64,000 nucleotides of DNA from Nyssa sinensis. Taxonomy: Eukaryota; Streptophyta; Magnoliopsida; Cornales; Nyssaceae. The DNA is taken from NCBI GenBank assembly GCA_008638375.1, contig VIRR01000512.1:152001-216000 (forward strand), in the 5' to 3' direction. The translations under genes were made by a program, and so were the position numbers. The notes under the pieces were generated by a model. That model was not told where the DNA came from and did not search any database. It saw nothing but the letters and a program-made list of their open reading frames with translations. The first letter of the stretch is position 1; each line of letters starts with the position of its first letter. Positions 22,087-34,136 of the stretch are shown piece after piece.

Positions 22087-24756
22087 GAGAGGAAGAGAGG
22101 CGGTGGAATCTCTCTCTTTATATATGTATACACGGGAGTGAGTTGATAGACAAAAAGAAACTGAGACTGAGAGGAGCATTGGCAAGGAACTCAAGAGCAG
22201 AAACAGAAAGGTTTGGGAGGGTCACAGTGAGCTAAAAATTCGAAACCCAGGTAAGTGATTTAAGTTCTGTTTTTACGATTTAGAGCATGAAGCTTACATA
22301 TATTTGTAAGGTCTAAATTAGCATGAAATATGAAACTAAATGCAAAAAGAATGATAGGAAAAGGTCAAGAAACCAAAGAGAAATTCATAGTTGCAGGTTG
22401 TAGAGAATAATCGGACACTTGACATTTCATGCATTAAACTTTGTTTAAATGACCCAAGCATGACCCTATGAAGTGCAAAAAAAACATTAGAAACAAATAG
22501 GGGTCAAAACAGTTGAGAAACAAGCATGAAATAGAGAAACTACAGTTGGTCGGAGCCACGGTTTTTCTCTATTTCGTGAAGAACTAGTGGGTCAAATTGA
22601 AATCTAAGGTTGGAAAGAAGATCTACATGAAAAATGGAAGGAAACGACATTTAAAACGGGTTGAAAACTGACTGAAATTTAATGACCGTCGCCGGAGAAG
22701 GTGACTGTTCACCATCGGAACCCTACCGGAGTGACAGGGAAGACGACCGAAATGTCGTGAGGCTACCGGGTTAAATCTAGACCGGATCCAAGTTCGGATT
22801 GGGTCAGGACCCGACCGGAAATAAGTGGGTAAGTGATACTGTGTCGTTTTGGTTTTTAATTTAAATGGATTAGGCTTGTTTGGTTACACAGATAGGAAAT
22901 GTTGGAATTGGGTTTGGGCTTATTCCAACCACGGATAGCATAGGAGGACTGGTTATCCTATTCCGGTTCTCAAGAATTGACTGAACCGTTTGGTTCAGTA
23001 AGGGGGCAGACCGGTTTAGGGTTTCTGGTTCTAAACCAACTGGTTCAAACCGCAGCTTTAGGAAATTATGAACCGGCCCCAAATGTTTTAAGAAATCTCA
23101 CTAAGGCCCAAACAGGAAAATTAATAAAATATTAATTTTCACAAAAATGCACCTATTTCAAAATTGGTCAAACGAAGTCCAAACGATGCAAATGAATAGT
23201 CAAAACTTATTATCTCAGACGTTCTGAGTCTAATGGTGGGGTCTGTTTTACGAGACGAAACCCCGAAGGATAAAATACCGTAAAAGTGCAAAATGACCAT
23301 TTTGCCCTTTTTAGTACAAAGGTCTAAATGGAATTCCACGAAAGCCTAAACCGACTTTCTTCGGCATTCCGGACTCAATGCTAAAGTCTAAATTAGTATT
23401 TGAAATACTTATGATAGAAAGGCATAAAATTTGATGAATAGCATTTATTCTAAAACGTATTCACTAATATATAGGGAACTCGAAAGGCAAGGGTACACTC
23501 ACGGATTCCTGATTTAGAATCACGATAGAGGTAAGTGGATCACTCTCTCTTATATGTGGTGTTTCCGCAAGCCAAGTTTATTCTTTTATTGCCAAACTCG
23601 TACTCTTGAATGTATTGATATCCTTGTGTTCCATAATTCGATATTTTCTATCTTGTGGACATTTGATTGACTGATGTATCATTGTTATCATGTTTCACTG
23701 TGCTTTGAAAAGTACACATGTTATTGCTATCCACAATGTGATATTGTTCTATCTTGTGGACATTAATTGACTGCTATATCATTGTTATCATGTTGAACCG
23801 TGCCTTGAAAGGCCTACTGTTGTATCCTTATTGAATGAATGATATTCCATATCTATATTCTATGGAATTATATATGATCATGATATGTTTATAACACGAG
23901 AGTTGTGCTCAGTCACAACACCCATCTGATGCTATCTGATTGAATGGGACCTACGGGTCAAGTCCGTGAACGGACAAATGGCAATTTACTGGAATTTACT
24001 AGGGGGTATGCCGGGCCCCAAAAGATCGAGGGTCTGCCGAGCCCTGACACAGAATAACAGCATCTCTTATGATTGACAGAACTTGATTATTAAATGGCAC
24101 TATTCCTTATGATTCTTCAAGTCTCGAAGGACTTGCATTGATTGATTTGATTGTGATCGGTTCATTGTGGCAGTATTTCATTGTTGTTATATTATCATTT
24201 TACACCAATACTTCTGATTGTGTATTGTGATTACTTTCCATTGGCCCTCGTGGCAATTATTTTCATTGGCTATCACAACATCTCCTTCCTTATGATTGGC
24301 TATCATTATCTTATTCATGGATTTAATTATCATCGATACCATTGTTGGAGATCTGTTTTACTTACTGAGCTTTGTAGCTCATTACACCCCATTTACCCCC
24401 CATTTCAGGTGATGACGCTGCGAGACCCCAGTAGGAGTCTGAGAGTGTAGGGGGACATTTTAAAGTATTGTATCAGTCTATGTTAGTTCTCCCATGTATT
24501 CACCACCCCGGGTGCTGTTTACGTTTAGTTCTCATTTTGTCTTATGTAGAACTATGTCATGTATTTAATAGACTTCCGCTGTTTAAAAGACTTCCGCTGG
24601 ATTACTGTAATTGATAAAGACTTCCGCTGTTCATTGTTTAAAATTTTTAGTACATTGCATACTAATACTATGATACAGGAATGGAAAAAGTAGGGACGGC
24701 CTTCGGGTCGGCCCCGCGACACGAGATCCGCATTGGGTTGGTTTTGGGTCGTGGGA
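22087..24756 (+). mobile_element. Element A 3' LTR, second part
   Basis: Resumes the 5' LTR's sequence at about 10960 and runs to its end. It ends GGTCGTGGGA where TGACA is expected, then CTTTA (24757-24761), A's right TSD. Includes the hairpin at 23962-23975 and CTTCCGCT boxes near 24573-24632. Confidence 0.93.
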
Positions 24757-25438
24757 CTTTATGTCTTGTTGATTGAGATTTTGGTTGTTTCATACGATTG
24801 TACATCTTGTGTGGAGTTTTGTTGATCATGATATTTAATAAGTGCCTGGAGTTGTGCTCAGTCACAACGGTCTATCTATTCACAGATTGTGTTATGGACC
24901 CTTTGGGGTCGTTTTGTGCCCTATGGGGACTTGAGGTGAAAGAGCTCTCAAACCATTCAGTAAGCCCAAGAGAAAGAGACGAACCTGAATGTACATTGTG
25001 GGGGTATGTCGGGCCCCATTTGGTTTACGCATCTGTTGTGTTAGAACTCAATAATTACATTTTTGCATTCGTTGGATGATCGTATTCTATGCCTAGTGAA
25101 TGATTATATTACTGTAAGCATGATACAGTTTTGATTGGCTAACGTATTGTTTGTGGCAGCGAATCATCATGTTGGGCTAGATCCTATTTTAGATAATCTT
25201 GTCATTCACTTTCTTGTATCATATTGTGGGATAAGCCTTTTTGGACCTTCGGGTCATTATTGCTTTATCTTGGTGATTGGCTATATGATATTTTTTCTTC
25301 TATATTCTTGTAGACTAACCTTGACCCATTGCAAAGCTAGGAATTTACTTACTGAGCTAACTTAGCTCACTCCTTACTTATGACCATTTTTTAGGTGGCC
25401 TTATGAGGGATGAAATGCAATGAGATAACTAGTGCAGC
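24757..25438 (+). mobile_element. C1 5' LTR, middle piece between A and B
   Basis: Matches 44004-44655 of C1's 3' LTR (TATGTCTTGTTGATTGAGATT, then 'GTTGTGCTCAGTCACAACGG' and GTTTGTGGCAGCGAATCATC). It ends with GCAGC (25434-25438), the left TSD of B. The frames at 24798-25079 and 25135-25365 are LTR noise with no recognisable product. Confidence 0.9.
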
Positions 25439-28400
25439 TGTCACGACCCAAAACCCAGCCTAAGCGGATCTCGTGTCGCGGGGTCGACCTGAAGGCCGTC
25501 CCTACTTTTTCCATTCCTGTATCATAGTACTAATATGTACTAAAAATTTTAAACAATGAACAGCGGAAGTCTTTATCAATTACAGTAATCCAGCGGAAGT
25601 CTTTTAAACAGCGGAAGTCTATTAGATACATGACATAGTTCTACATAAGACAAAATGAGAACTAAACGTAACCAGCACCCGGGGATGGTGAATACATGGG
25701 AGAACTAACATAGACTGATATAATACTTCAAAATGTCCCCCTATGCTCTCAGACTCCTACTGGGGTCTCGTAGCGTCATCACCTAAAATGGGGGGTAAAT
25801 GGGGTGGAATGAGCTACAAAGCACAGTAAGTAAAACAGATCTCCAACATTGGTATCGATGATCAATAAATCCATGAATAAGATAATGATAGCCAATCATG
25901 AGGAAGGAGATGCTGTGATAGCCAATGAAAATAATTGCCACGAGGGCCAATGAATAGTGGGGTCACAATGTACAATCAGGAGTAATAGATAAGCAATAAT
26001 GAGGGTTTCTCAACAATAATCTGTCACAATAAGAGTACTGCCACAATAAATCGATTACAATCAAACCAATGAACAACGTAAGATAATCCATAAGAAACAG
26101 TAATCCATAAGAAATAGTAACAATTCAACAATATATCCATAACAACAATCCAATCGAGATGCTTATAATCTGTAGTAGGGGATGGCAGTCCCTCTCGTAT
26201 TTCGAGGCCCGGCATACCTCTCAGTTAAACTCACATCTTTTACCACACGTCCGTTCACGGACAAGTTTGTCACAGAAGCATCAGATGGATGTTGTGACTG
26301 AGCACAACTCCAGCATTTATAACATAGCATGATCATATGTGATTCCATAGGAGTATGAAAATGGAATATCATATATACAGTAAATCATAACAGTAAGCCT
26401 TTCAAGGCACGGTTCAATATGATAACAATGGTACAATAGTCAATCAATATCCACAAGATAGAACAATATCACATTGTGGAAAACAATAACATTTGGAACG
26501 TTCATGAGTACAAGTTTGGCAGTAATGAATAAACTTGGCTTGGGGATACCATATGCAAGAGAAAGTGATCCACTTACCTCTATCGTGATCAGAATCCGTG
26601 AGTATACCCTTGCCTTTTGAGTTTCCTATATATCAGTGAATACGTTTCAGAATAAATGTTATTCATCAAATTTTATGCCTTTTTATCATAAGTATTTCAA
26701 ATACTAATTTAGACTTTACCATTGAGTCCAGAATGCCGAAGAAAGTCGGTTTAAGCTTTCGCGGAATTCCATTTGGACTTTTGTACTAAAAAGGGCAAAA
26801 TGGTCAATTTGCATTTTTACGGTATTTTATCCTTTGGGGTCCCGTCTCGTAAAACGAACCCCACCATTGGACTCAGAATGTCCGAGATAATAAGTTTTGA
26901 CTATTCATTGGTATCGTTTGGACTTCGTTTGACCTATATTTGGAATAGGGGCATTTTTGAAAAATTAATATTTTATTAATTTTTCTTGTTTGGGCCTTAG
27001 TGGAATTTCTTAAAACATTTGGGGCCGGTTCATAATTTCCAAAGCCTACGGTCTAAACCAGTTGGTTCAAAACTAAAAACCCTAAACCGGTCTGCCCCTC
27101 CCCTGAACCAAACGGTTCAGTTTAATTCAAGAACCGGATTTCAATAACCCTGTTTTCCTATCCCATCCTTGGTTTGGATAACCCCAAACCCAATTTCAAT
27201 TTACTATCCGTGTAACCAAACAAGCCCAAATCCATTTAAATTAAAAACCCAAACGACATAGTTTCACTTACCCATTTCATATCCGGTCGGGTCTCGACCC
27301 GATCTAAACCCGGATTCGTTTCCTTTTAACCCGAACAACCCCACGACTTCACGGTCGTCTTCCCCGAAGCTCCGGTGAGCCTGTATTAGGGTTCCATCAC
27401 CATCTCTGGTGACGGCAACCTAAATTCGATCAATTTTTTGACCTAACTAAATGCCATTCTCCTCCATTTTTCCCAAGGATTTCAAATCCACTCTCAGTTT
27501 CCATTGCATCCCTCCCCATCTTCACGAATAGGGGTTTAAACATCTCCGGCCGATTCTCGGACCAAGTCATATTTTCCATTTTCATGGCGTTTTGTTCACT
27601 GCTTTGGCTCTAAATTTCTTCTAGTGTGTTTCTGCATTTATAAGGATCATTTTTAGAAACTTTAAAACAAGTTTTAAACATAAAATTCGTGGAACCCAGA
27701 TTATCTTTGAAACCTGCAACTCGACATTTCTTACTGATTTCCCAACCGTTTAACATGGTTCTTTTTGCTACATGTTCCCTATTTTATACTCTACAAGTCC
27801 CTATAGTTAGATTTTAGGTTTCATGCTCCAAAACATAAAAACAGAACTTACACCACTCACCTGTATTTTTGCTTCTGTTTCAGTTGTTACGCCTTTGGAC
27901 CTCTTTTGCTTCTGTTTTTGAATCTCTGATGGTACTCCTCTTACTCTCAGCCTCTTAGTTTCCTTCGGTTGCTTCCCATTTCTCTCAACTCACAAGACCC
28001 ATATACATATATATAAACAATAACACCCACCGCCTCTTTCTCTCTCTACCTTATCTCTCTCTCTCTCTCTTACAGTCATCCTTGACTGTAGAGAACCGTC
28101 CATTTATCCTCCTCCATCCACGTACCCTCATATACATATATATATATATATATATACATACATATATTGCATATATACAAACACACCTTTACCAAGTCGG
28201 TTGGTGTGGTTTCCCAACACACACAAACACACAATGATGCACACACACACACACAGTGATGCACACACTGATATTTTTGGTTGCCTTTCTTGTTTTTGCA
28301 TGAGTTACACATATATACTTTAATATACATATATATTCATATAATCTCATTATATTATACATGTATATCAATATGTATACATACATACTTATATACGTTA

Positions 28401-28714
28401 ATTGTATACGTTCATATATATTCATATGCACACATATATAGGTATTTCTATAGGTATTTACATACCTTTATTTTGTTTAAGCTATGCATGCATGCAATAT
28501 GCATGGGCATGGAAGTGCGTGTGTGCACGCATTTCGATGTTGATCCTGGGGTGCTCGGGTGTTGCCCGGCACTAGCTATTCTAAGCAAACCATTCACATC
28601 CCTCAATCATTTGGTTTCATGAAATACCATGATATAGAGCTCAAACAGCTCACATTACACTATTCAATCAACTTGCCTCGGTATACGTGTCGTATCCCGG
28701 GTTGGGATATCACA
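25439..28714 (-). mobile_element. Element B 3' LTR
   Basis: Minus-strand TGTGATATCCCAACCCGG at 28714 down to TCGTGACA at 25439. It has the hairpin at 26249-26262, ACTCAA-type modules near 26720 and 26865, inverted GA-rich leader (28040-28075) and (CA)n/(AT)n at about 28137-28262. It differs from the 5' LTR by scattered substitutions and small indels, for example five bases missing near 25537. Confidence 0.93.
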
Positions 28715-29146
28715 TTCTTACCTCCTTAAAAATAAGTTTGTCCGCAAACTTAACGGTTCTAACTCCGATGGTAAATTTTTCTACTGAGAATCAAGTTTTA
28801 CTGTCACATCAGATCAAGTTTTATTGTCACATCAATTTATTGTAAAATTCTTTCTATAATTTTCGAGCGTACCTCGAATCCTAAACGTGGCATTTAAAAT
28901 TTTATTCATTCAGTCTATTAATATACCTGGGGTATATATCAGTTCCAACAGTGTTACATGGAACTCACAGACTTCCTATCGGTTCCTAGTTTGTATTTCA
29001 TGAGTTCTGTACCTTAACATGGTTCAATGATGGTTCTGTTGACAATTTTGTAAGCAATAAGTTAAATGGTCTAAGCGTTTAGTGTCTATATTCAGTTAGC
29101 AATATATGTGGAAAGCGACATAAAACATAATTTAATACAAGTAACC
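28715..29146 (-). mobile_element. B internal: PPT and unexplained 0.4 kb
   Basis: 28715-28743 is the PPT region (minus strand: GGACAAACTTATTTTTAAG then GAGGTAAGAA). The next about 400 bases up to the gag stop have no counterpart in A's internal region and no open frame. They may come from beyond pol in a longer relative, or be filler sequence at the pol deletion. Confidence 0.7.
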
Positions 29147-30328
29147 CTAAGGGTATAGTTTTCCAATGATGAGTACTAAAGGAATACCTGCGACTATAGA
29201 GGTTGTAGCCTGCACATCCTCTGGTAAAAGGGAGAAAACTCGTCCTGCCTGCTGCTGGACGTTCCCCTGTCCATTTCTTTGGGTCGGGGGTCTAGGTGCT
29301 GCTGTTGCTGGTGTTGTTGGTCCAACTGAGGCAATACTAGTCATGGCCTGAACATTCTGGGGACATAGTCTCGCAATATGCCCTTCCTTGCCACAATAGT
29401 AACAAGTGTTGCTACCCCTAAGGCACTGGCCTTTGTGGACCTTCTGACAGCGAGTGCATTGGGTAGCGCTTCCCTTAGTATGGTCTGGTCTCCTCTGAAT
29501 GGGCTCTGTGGTTTGGGATTCAGTCCCTAGTCTAATAAATGTAGGTCCTAGTCCAGAGGAAGAAAGCCCTTGCCCCCTACTCTGGTTACCTCCCTGTTTC
29601 TGGTTCCCTCGTCTCTTGGCGTACTCCTCACCACTCCTTCCTATGATCCGTGCCGTTTCCACGACATCATCATAAGTAGTCAATCGATGGGATACCAGTC
29701 TATCTTTGATAGGCCACTTCAGTCCTTCCTCAAATTTGCGAGCCTTCAAGTCTTCGGTACTGATAGCACCAGAGGCAAATATGGCAAACTCAGTAAATCT
29801 GGCCTCGTATTGCTCCACCGTCATTGCTCCCTGTTGCAGTACCATAAACTCTGCAACTCTTCGGTTTCGTACTTCTTGGAAGAAGTACTTCTTGTTGAAG
29901 ATATTGGTAAATCATTGCCAGTTCATGCCTGGCTTTTTATCTTCCTCTATCATCCATCATTTATGTGCCATCCCTTTGAGCATATAAGTGGCATATGCCA
30001 CTTTTTGAACCTCAATGCATATCAGGATTTTGAAGATCTTATTCATCTCTAATAACCACTCCTCAGCTATAGTGGCCCCTCCCGTACCGTCGAATGTCGG
30101 GGGTTTCATTTTCTGAAACCGCTCGTATAAATATGCAACGTCTCGTTCGTTTCCTTGACGATTTCCTACATTGTCGCCTGTATTGACAGGCTGCTCCTGT
30201 TGTACTGGCTGTGCTGGTTGGCTAGCACTAGCCTGAATCCGTGGTAGACTTTCAATGACAGTCTGCATCAAGTGTTCCAATCATTCTAAACGATCCATAG
30301 GTAACAGACCTTGCCTCGTGTTTACCAT
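29147..30328 (-). pseudogene. Element B gag (three in-frame stops) fused to protease start
   Basis: Gag builds the retroelement particle. The start MVNTRQG is at 30328. The frame runs without frameshift to 29147 but has TGA stops near 30281, 29957 and 29912. Order: Gln/Pro-rich N-terminus, capsid segments (YERFQKMKPPTFDGTGG, AEEWLLEMNKIF, FNKKYFFQEVRNRR, TVEQYEARFTEFAIFA, EEGLKWPIKDRL), an Arg/Gln-rich linker, and a CCHC knuckle CYYCGKEGHIARLC preceded by a second Cys pair (CTRCQKVHKGQC). It passes into the linker before protease (RVFSLLPEDVQATTSIVAG) and then leaves the pol sequence at about 29170. Only gag function was ever possible for this copy. Confidence 0.92.
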
Positions 30329-30513
30329 GTCTGTAAGGATAACCCGTGATGATAACCAATAAGATAACTCATGAGATAACCAGTAAGATAACTAATGAGA
30401 TAACCAGTCAATGTGTAAGGCAATTAGTCAATGATTGTAAAATATAAAATGTCAGTCATATCTAATAGTCTTAACTCTAGTCCTATCTCCCATGACTCAC
30501 AATCGAACCTATA

Positions 30514-30525
30514 GCTCTGATACCA
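30514..30525 (-). promoter_or_regulatory. Element B primer-binding site (tRNA-iMet)
   Basis: Minus-strand TGGTATCAGAGC, separated by GCT from the 5' LTR end at 30529, exactly as in A. Confidence 0.93.
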
Positions 30526-30528
30526 AGC

Positions 30529-33115
30529 TGTCACGACCCGAAACCCACCCTAAGCGGATCTTGTGTCGCGGGGCGGACCCGAAGGCCGTCCCTACTTTTT
30601 CCATTCCTGTATCATAGTACTAATATGCAATGTACTAAAAATTTTAAACAATGAACAGCGGAAGTCTTTATCAATTACAGTAATCCAGCGGAAGTCTTTT
30701 AAACAGCGAAAGTCTATTAGATACATGACATAGTTCTACATAAGACAAAATGAGAACTAAACGTAACCAGCACCCGGGGGTGGTGAATACATAGGAGAAC
30801 TAACATAGACTGATATAATACTTCAAAATGTCCCCCTATGCTCTCAGACTCCTACTGGGGTCTCGCAGCGTCATCACCTGAAATGGGGGGTAAATGGGGT
30901 AGAATGAGCTACAAAGCTCAGTAAGTAAAACAGATCTCCAACATTGGTATCGATGATCAATAAATCCATGAATAAGATAATGATAGCCAATCATGAGGAA
31001 GGAGATGCTGTGATAGCCAATGAAAATAATTGCCACGAGGGCTAATGAATAGTGGGGTCACAATGTACAATCAGGAGTAATAGATAAGCAATAATGAGGG
31101 TTTCTCAACAATAATCTGTCACAATAAGAGTACTGCCACAATAAATCGATTACAATCAAACCAATGAACAACGTAAGATAATCCATAAGAAACAGTAACC
31201 ATTCAACAATATATCCATAACAATAATCCAATCAAGATGCTTATAATCTGTAGTAAGGGATGGCAATCCCTCTCGTATTTCGAGGCCCGACATACCTCTC
31301 AGTTAAACTCACATCTTTTGCCACACGTCCGTTCACGGACTAGTTTGTCACAGAAGCATCGGATGGATGTTGTGACTGAGCACAACTCCAGCATTTATAA
31401 CATAGCATGATCATTTGCGATTCCATAGGAGTATGAAAATGGAATATCATAACAGTAAGCCTTTCAAGGCACGGTTCAATATGATAACAATGGTACAATA
31501 GTCAATCAATATCCACATGATAGAACAATATCACATTATGGAAAACAATAACATTTGGAACGTTCATGAGTACAAGTTTGGCAGTAATGAATAAACTTGG
31601 CTTGGGGATACCATATGCAAGAGAAAGTGATCCACTTACCTCTATCGTGATCAGAATCCGTGAGTATACCCTTGCCTTTTAAGTTTCCTATATATCAGTG
31701 AATACGTTTCAGAATAAATGCTATTCATCAAATTTTATGCCTTTCTATCATAAGTATTTCAAATACTAATTTAGACTTTACCATTGAGTCCGGAATTCCG
31801 AAGAAAGTCGGTTTAAGCTTTCGCAGAATTCCATTTGGACTTTTGTACTAAAAAGGGCAAAATGGTCAATTTGCACTTTTACGGTATTTTATCCTTCTGG
31901 GTCCTGTCTCGTAAAACGGATCCCACCATTGGACTCAGAACTTCCGAGATAATAAGTTTTGACTATTCATTGGTATCGTTTGGACTTCGTTTGACCTATA
32001 TTTGGAATAGGGGCATTTTTGAAAAATTAATATTTTATTAATTTTTCCTGTTTGGGCCTTAGTGGAATTTCTAGAAACATTTGGGGCCGGTTCATAATTT
32101 CCAAAACCTACGGTCTGAACCAGTTGGTTCAAAACTAAAAACCCTAAACCGGTCTGCCCCTCCCCTGAACCAAACGGTTCAGTTTAATTCAAGAACCGGA
32201 TTTCAATAACCCTGTTTTCCTATCCCATCCTTGGTTTGGATAACCCTAAACCCAATTTCAATTTACTATCCGTGTAACCAAACAAGCCCAAATCCATTTA
32301 AATTAAAAACCCAAACGACATAGTTTCACTTACCCATTTCATATCCGGTCGGGTCCCAACCTGATCCAAACCCGGATTCGTTTCCTTTTAACCCGAACAG
32401 CCCCACGACTTCACGGTCGTCTTCCCCGAAGCTCCGGTGAGCCTGTATTAGGGTTCTGTCACCATCTCCGGTGACGGCAACCTAAATCTGATCAGTTTTT
32501 TGACCTAACTAAATGCCATTCTCCTTTATTTTTCCCAAGGATTTCAAATCCACTCTCGGTTTCCATTGAATCCCTCCCCATCTTCACGAATAGGGGTTTA
32601 AACATCTCCGGCCGATTCTCCGGCCAAGTCATATTTTCCATTTTCATGGCGTTTTGATCACTGTTTTGGCTCTAAATTTCTTCTAGTGTGTTTCTGCATT
32701 TATAAGGATCATTTTTAGAAACTTTAAAACAAGTTTTAAACATAAAATTCGTGGAACCCAGATTATCTTTGAAACCTGCAACTCGACATTTCTTACTGAT
32801 TTCCCAACCGTTTAACATGGTTCTTTTTGCTACATGTTCCCTATTTTATACTCTACAAGTCCCTATAGTTAGATTTTAGGTTTCATGCTCCAAAACATAA
32901 AAACAGAACTTACACCACTCACCTGTATTTTTGCTTCTGTTTCAGTTGTTACGCCTTTGGACCTCTTTTGCTTCTGTTTTTGAATCTCTGATGGTACTTC
33001 TCTTACTCTCAGCCTCTTAGTTTCCTTCGATTGCTTCCCATTTCTCTCAACTCACAAGACCCGTATACATATATATAAACAATAACACCCACCGCCTCTT
33101 TCTCTCTCTACCTTA

Positions 33116-33146
<31 letters not shown>

Positions 33147-33780
33147 GTCATCCTTGACTGTAGAGAACCGTCCATTTATCCTCCTCCATCCACGTACCCT
33201 CATATACATATATATATATATACATACATATATTGCATATATACAAACACACCTTTACCAAGTCGGTTGGTGTGGTTTCCCAACACACACAAACACACAG
33301 TGATGCACACACACACACACAGTGACGCACACACTGATATTTTTGGTTGCCTTTCTTGTTTTTGCATGAGATACACATATATACTTTAATATACATATAT
33401 ATTCATATAATCTCATTATATTATACATGTATATCAATATGTATACATACATACTTATATACGTTAATTGTATACGTTCATATATATTCATATGCACACA
33501 TATATAGGTATTTCTATAGGTATTTACATACCTTTATTTTGTTCAAGCTATGCATGCATGCAATATGCATGGGCATGGAAGTGCGTGTGTGCACGCATTT
33601 CGATGTTGGATCCTAGGGTGCTTGGGTGTTGCCCGGCACTAGCTATTCTAAGCAAACCATTCACATCCTTAATCATTTGGTTTCATGAAATACCATGATA
33701 TAGAGCTCAAATAGCTCACATTACACTAGTCAATCAACTTGCCTCGGTATACATGTCGTATCCCGGGTCGGGATATCACA
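30529..33780 (-). mobile_element. Element B 5' LTR
   Basis: Runs from minus-strand TGTGATATCCCGACCCGG (33780) to GGGTTTCGGGTCGTGACA (30529), with both TG and CA intact. It has the hairpin at 31327-31340 and AGACTTTCGCT/CTTCCGCT boxes at about 30655-30715. Reading frames at 33148-33616 are microsatellite translations. Confidence 0.93.
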
Positions 33781-34136
33781 GCAGCTAGTGAAGCATAAAT
33801 GATTAACACCGATGATATGAACTCTAAGTCAAGTTTACCACATACTTTGTAAAGTTAAGTTAAAAATTGTATATCATAATATTACATCATTAGTGATAAC
33901 GTTAGCCTAGTATGTTGGATCACCGTGATTAAATTATACTTGGAGATATTTTGATTGTTGGTCATTGGAGATAAGCTTCTGATTAGGTGAATTTCATTTT
34001 GTATGGCTTCCGCATTAAATAATTTTCTGATATGATTTATCAATCTATACGAGTCACTTGATTTTGTATGGCCTGTTCGTGTGCCAGTGTCGGTCATTTC
34101 CCTTAATCCACATAGGGTGGGTTTCGGGTCGCAACA
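33781..34136 (+). mobile_element. C1 5' LTR, last piece
   Basis: Matches 44657-45013 of the 3' LTR; starts with GCAGC (B's right TSD) and ends GGGTTTCGGGTCGCAACA, followed by a PBS. That identifies the pieces 10046-10310, 24757-25438 and 33781-34136 as a 5' LTR. Confidence 0.9.

Larger units (their letters stand above)
10311..24756 (+). mobile_element. Element A: Ty3/gypsy (Tekay/Del-like), pol-only, with nested S
   Basis: Complete insertion with two about 3.3-kb LTRs, a 4.1-kb internal region and 5-bp TSDs CTTTA (10306-10310 and 24757-24761). The unoccupied form of its target is visible at about 43990-44015 in C1's other LTR, where the flanks join without the element. Order is 5' LTR, PBS, damaged gag, protease, RT, RNase H, integrase with chromodomain-like tail, PPT, 3' LTR. 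The 3' LTR is split by S. In the first about 120 bases the LTRs differ at five sites, four of them transitions. Pol stops, a frameshift and the missing gag make it non-autonomous. Confidence 0.95.
25439..33780 (-). mobile_element. Element B: antisense, gag-only Ty3/gypsy element
   Basis: Complete insertion on the minus strand with TSDs GCAGC (25434-25438 and 33781-33785). The 3' LTR is 25439-28714, the internal region only 1.8 kb (28715-30528), and the 5' LTR 30529-33780. The internal region has a PBS, a gag frame and a PPT, but pol is missing from just after the start of protease. The LTRs are close to each other and to solo LTR N (start TGTGATATCCCGACCCGG), and are related to those of A. 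It would need pol supplied in trans. Confidence 0.94.

Noticed and set aside
24798..25365. Two plus-strand frames of 93 and 76 codons between A and B as a host gene
   Set aside because: The text is C1's LTR, repeated at 44060-44640, and the frames are not maintained as a pair there.
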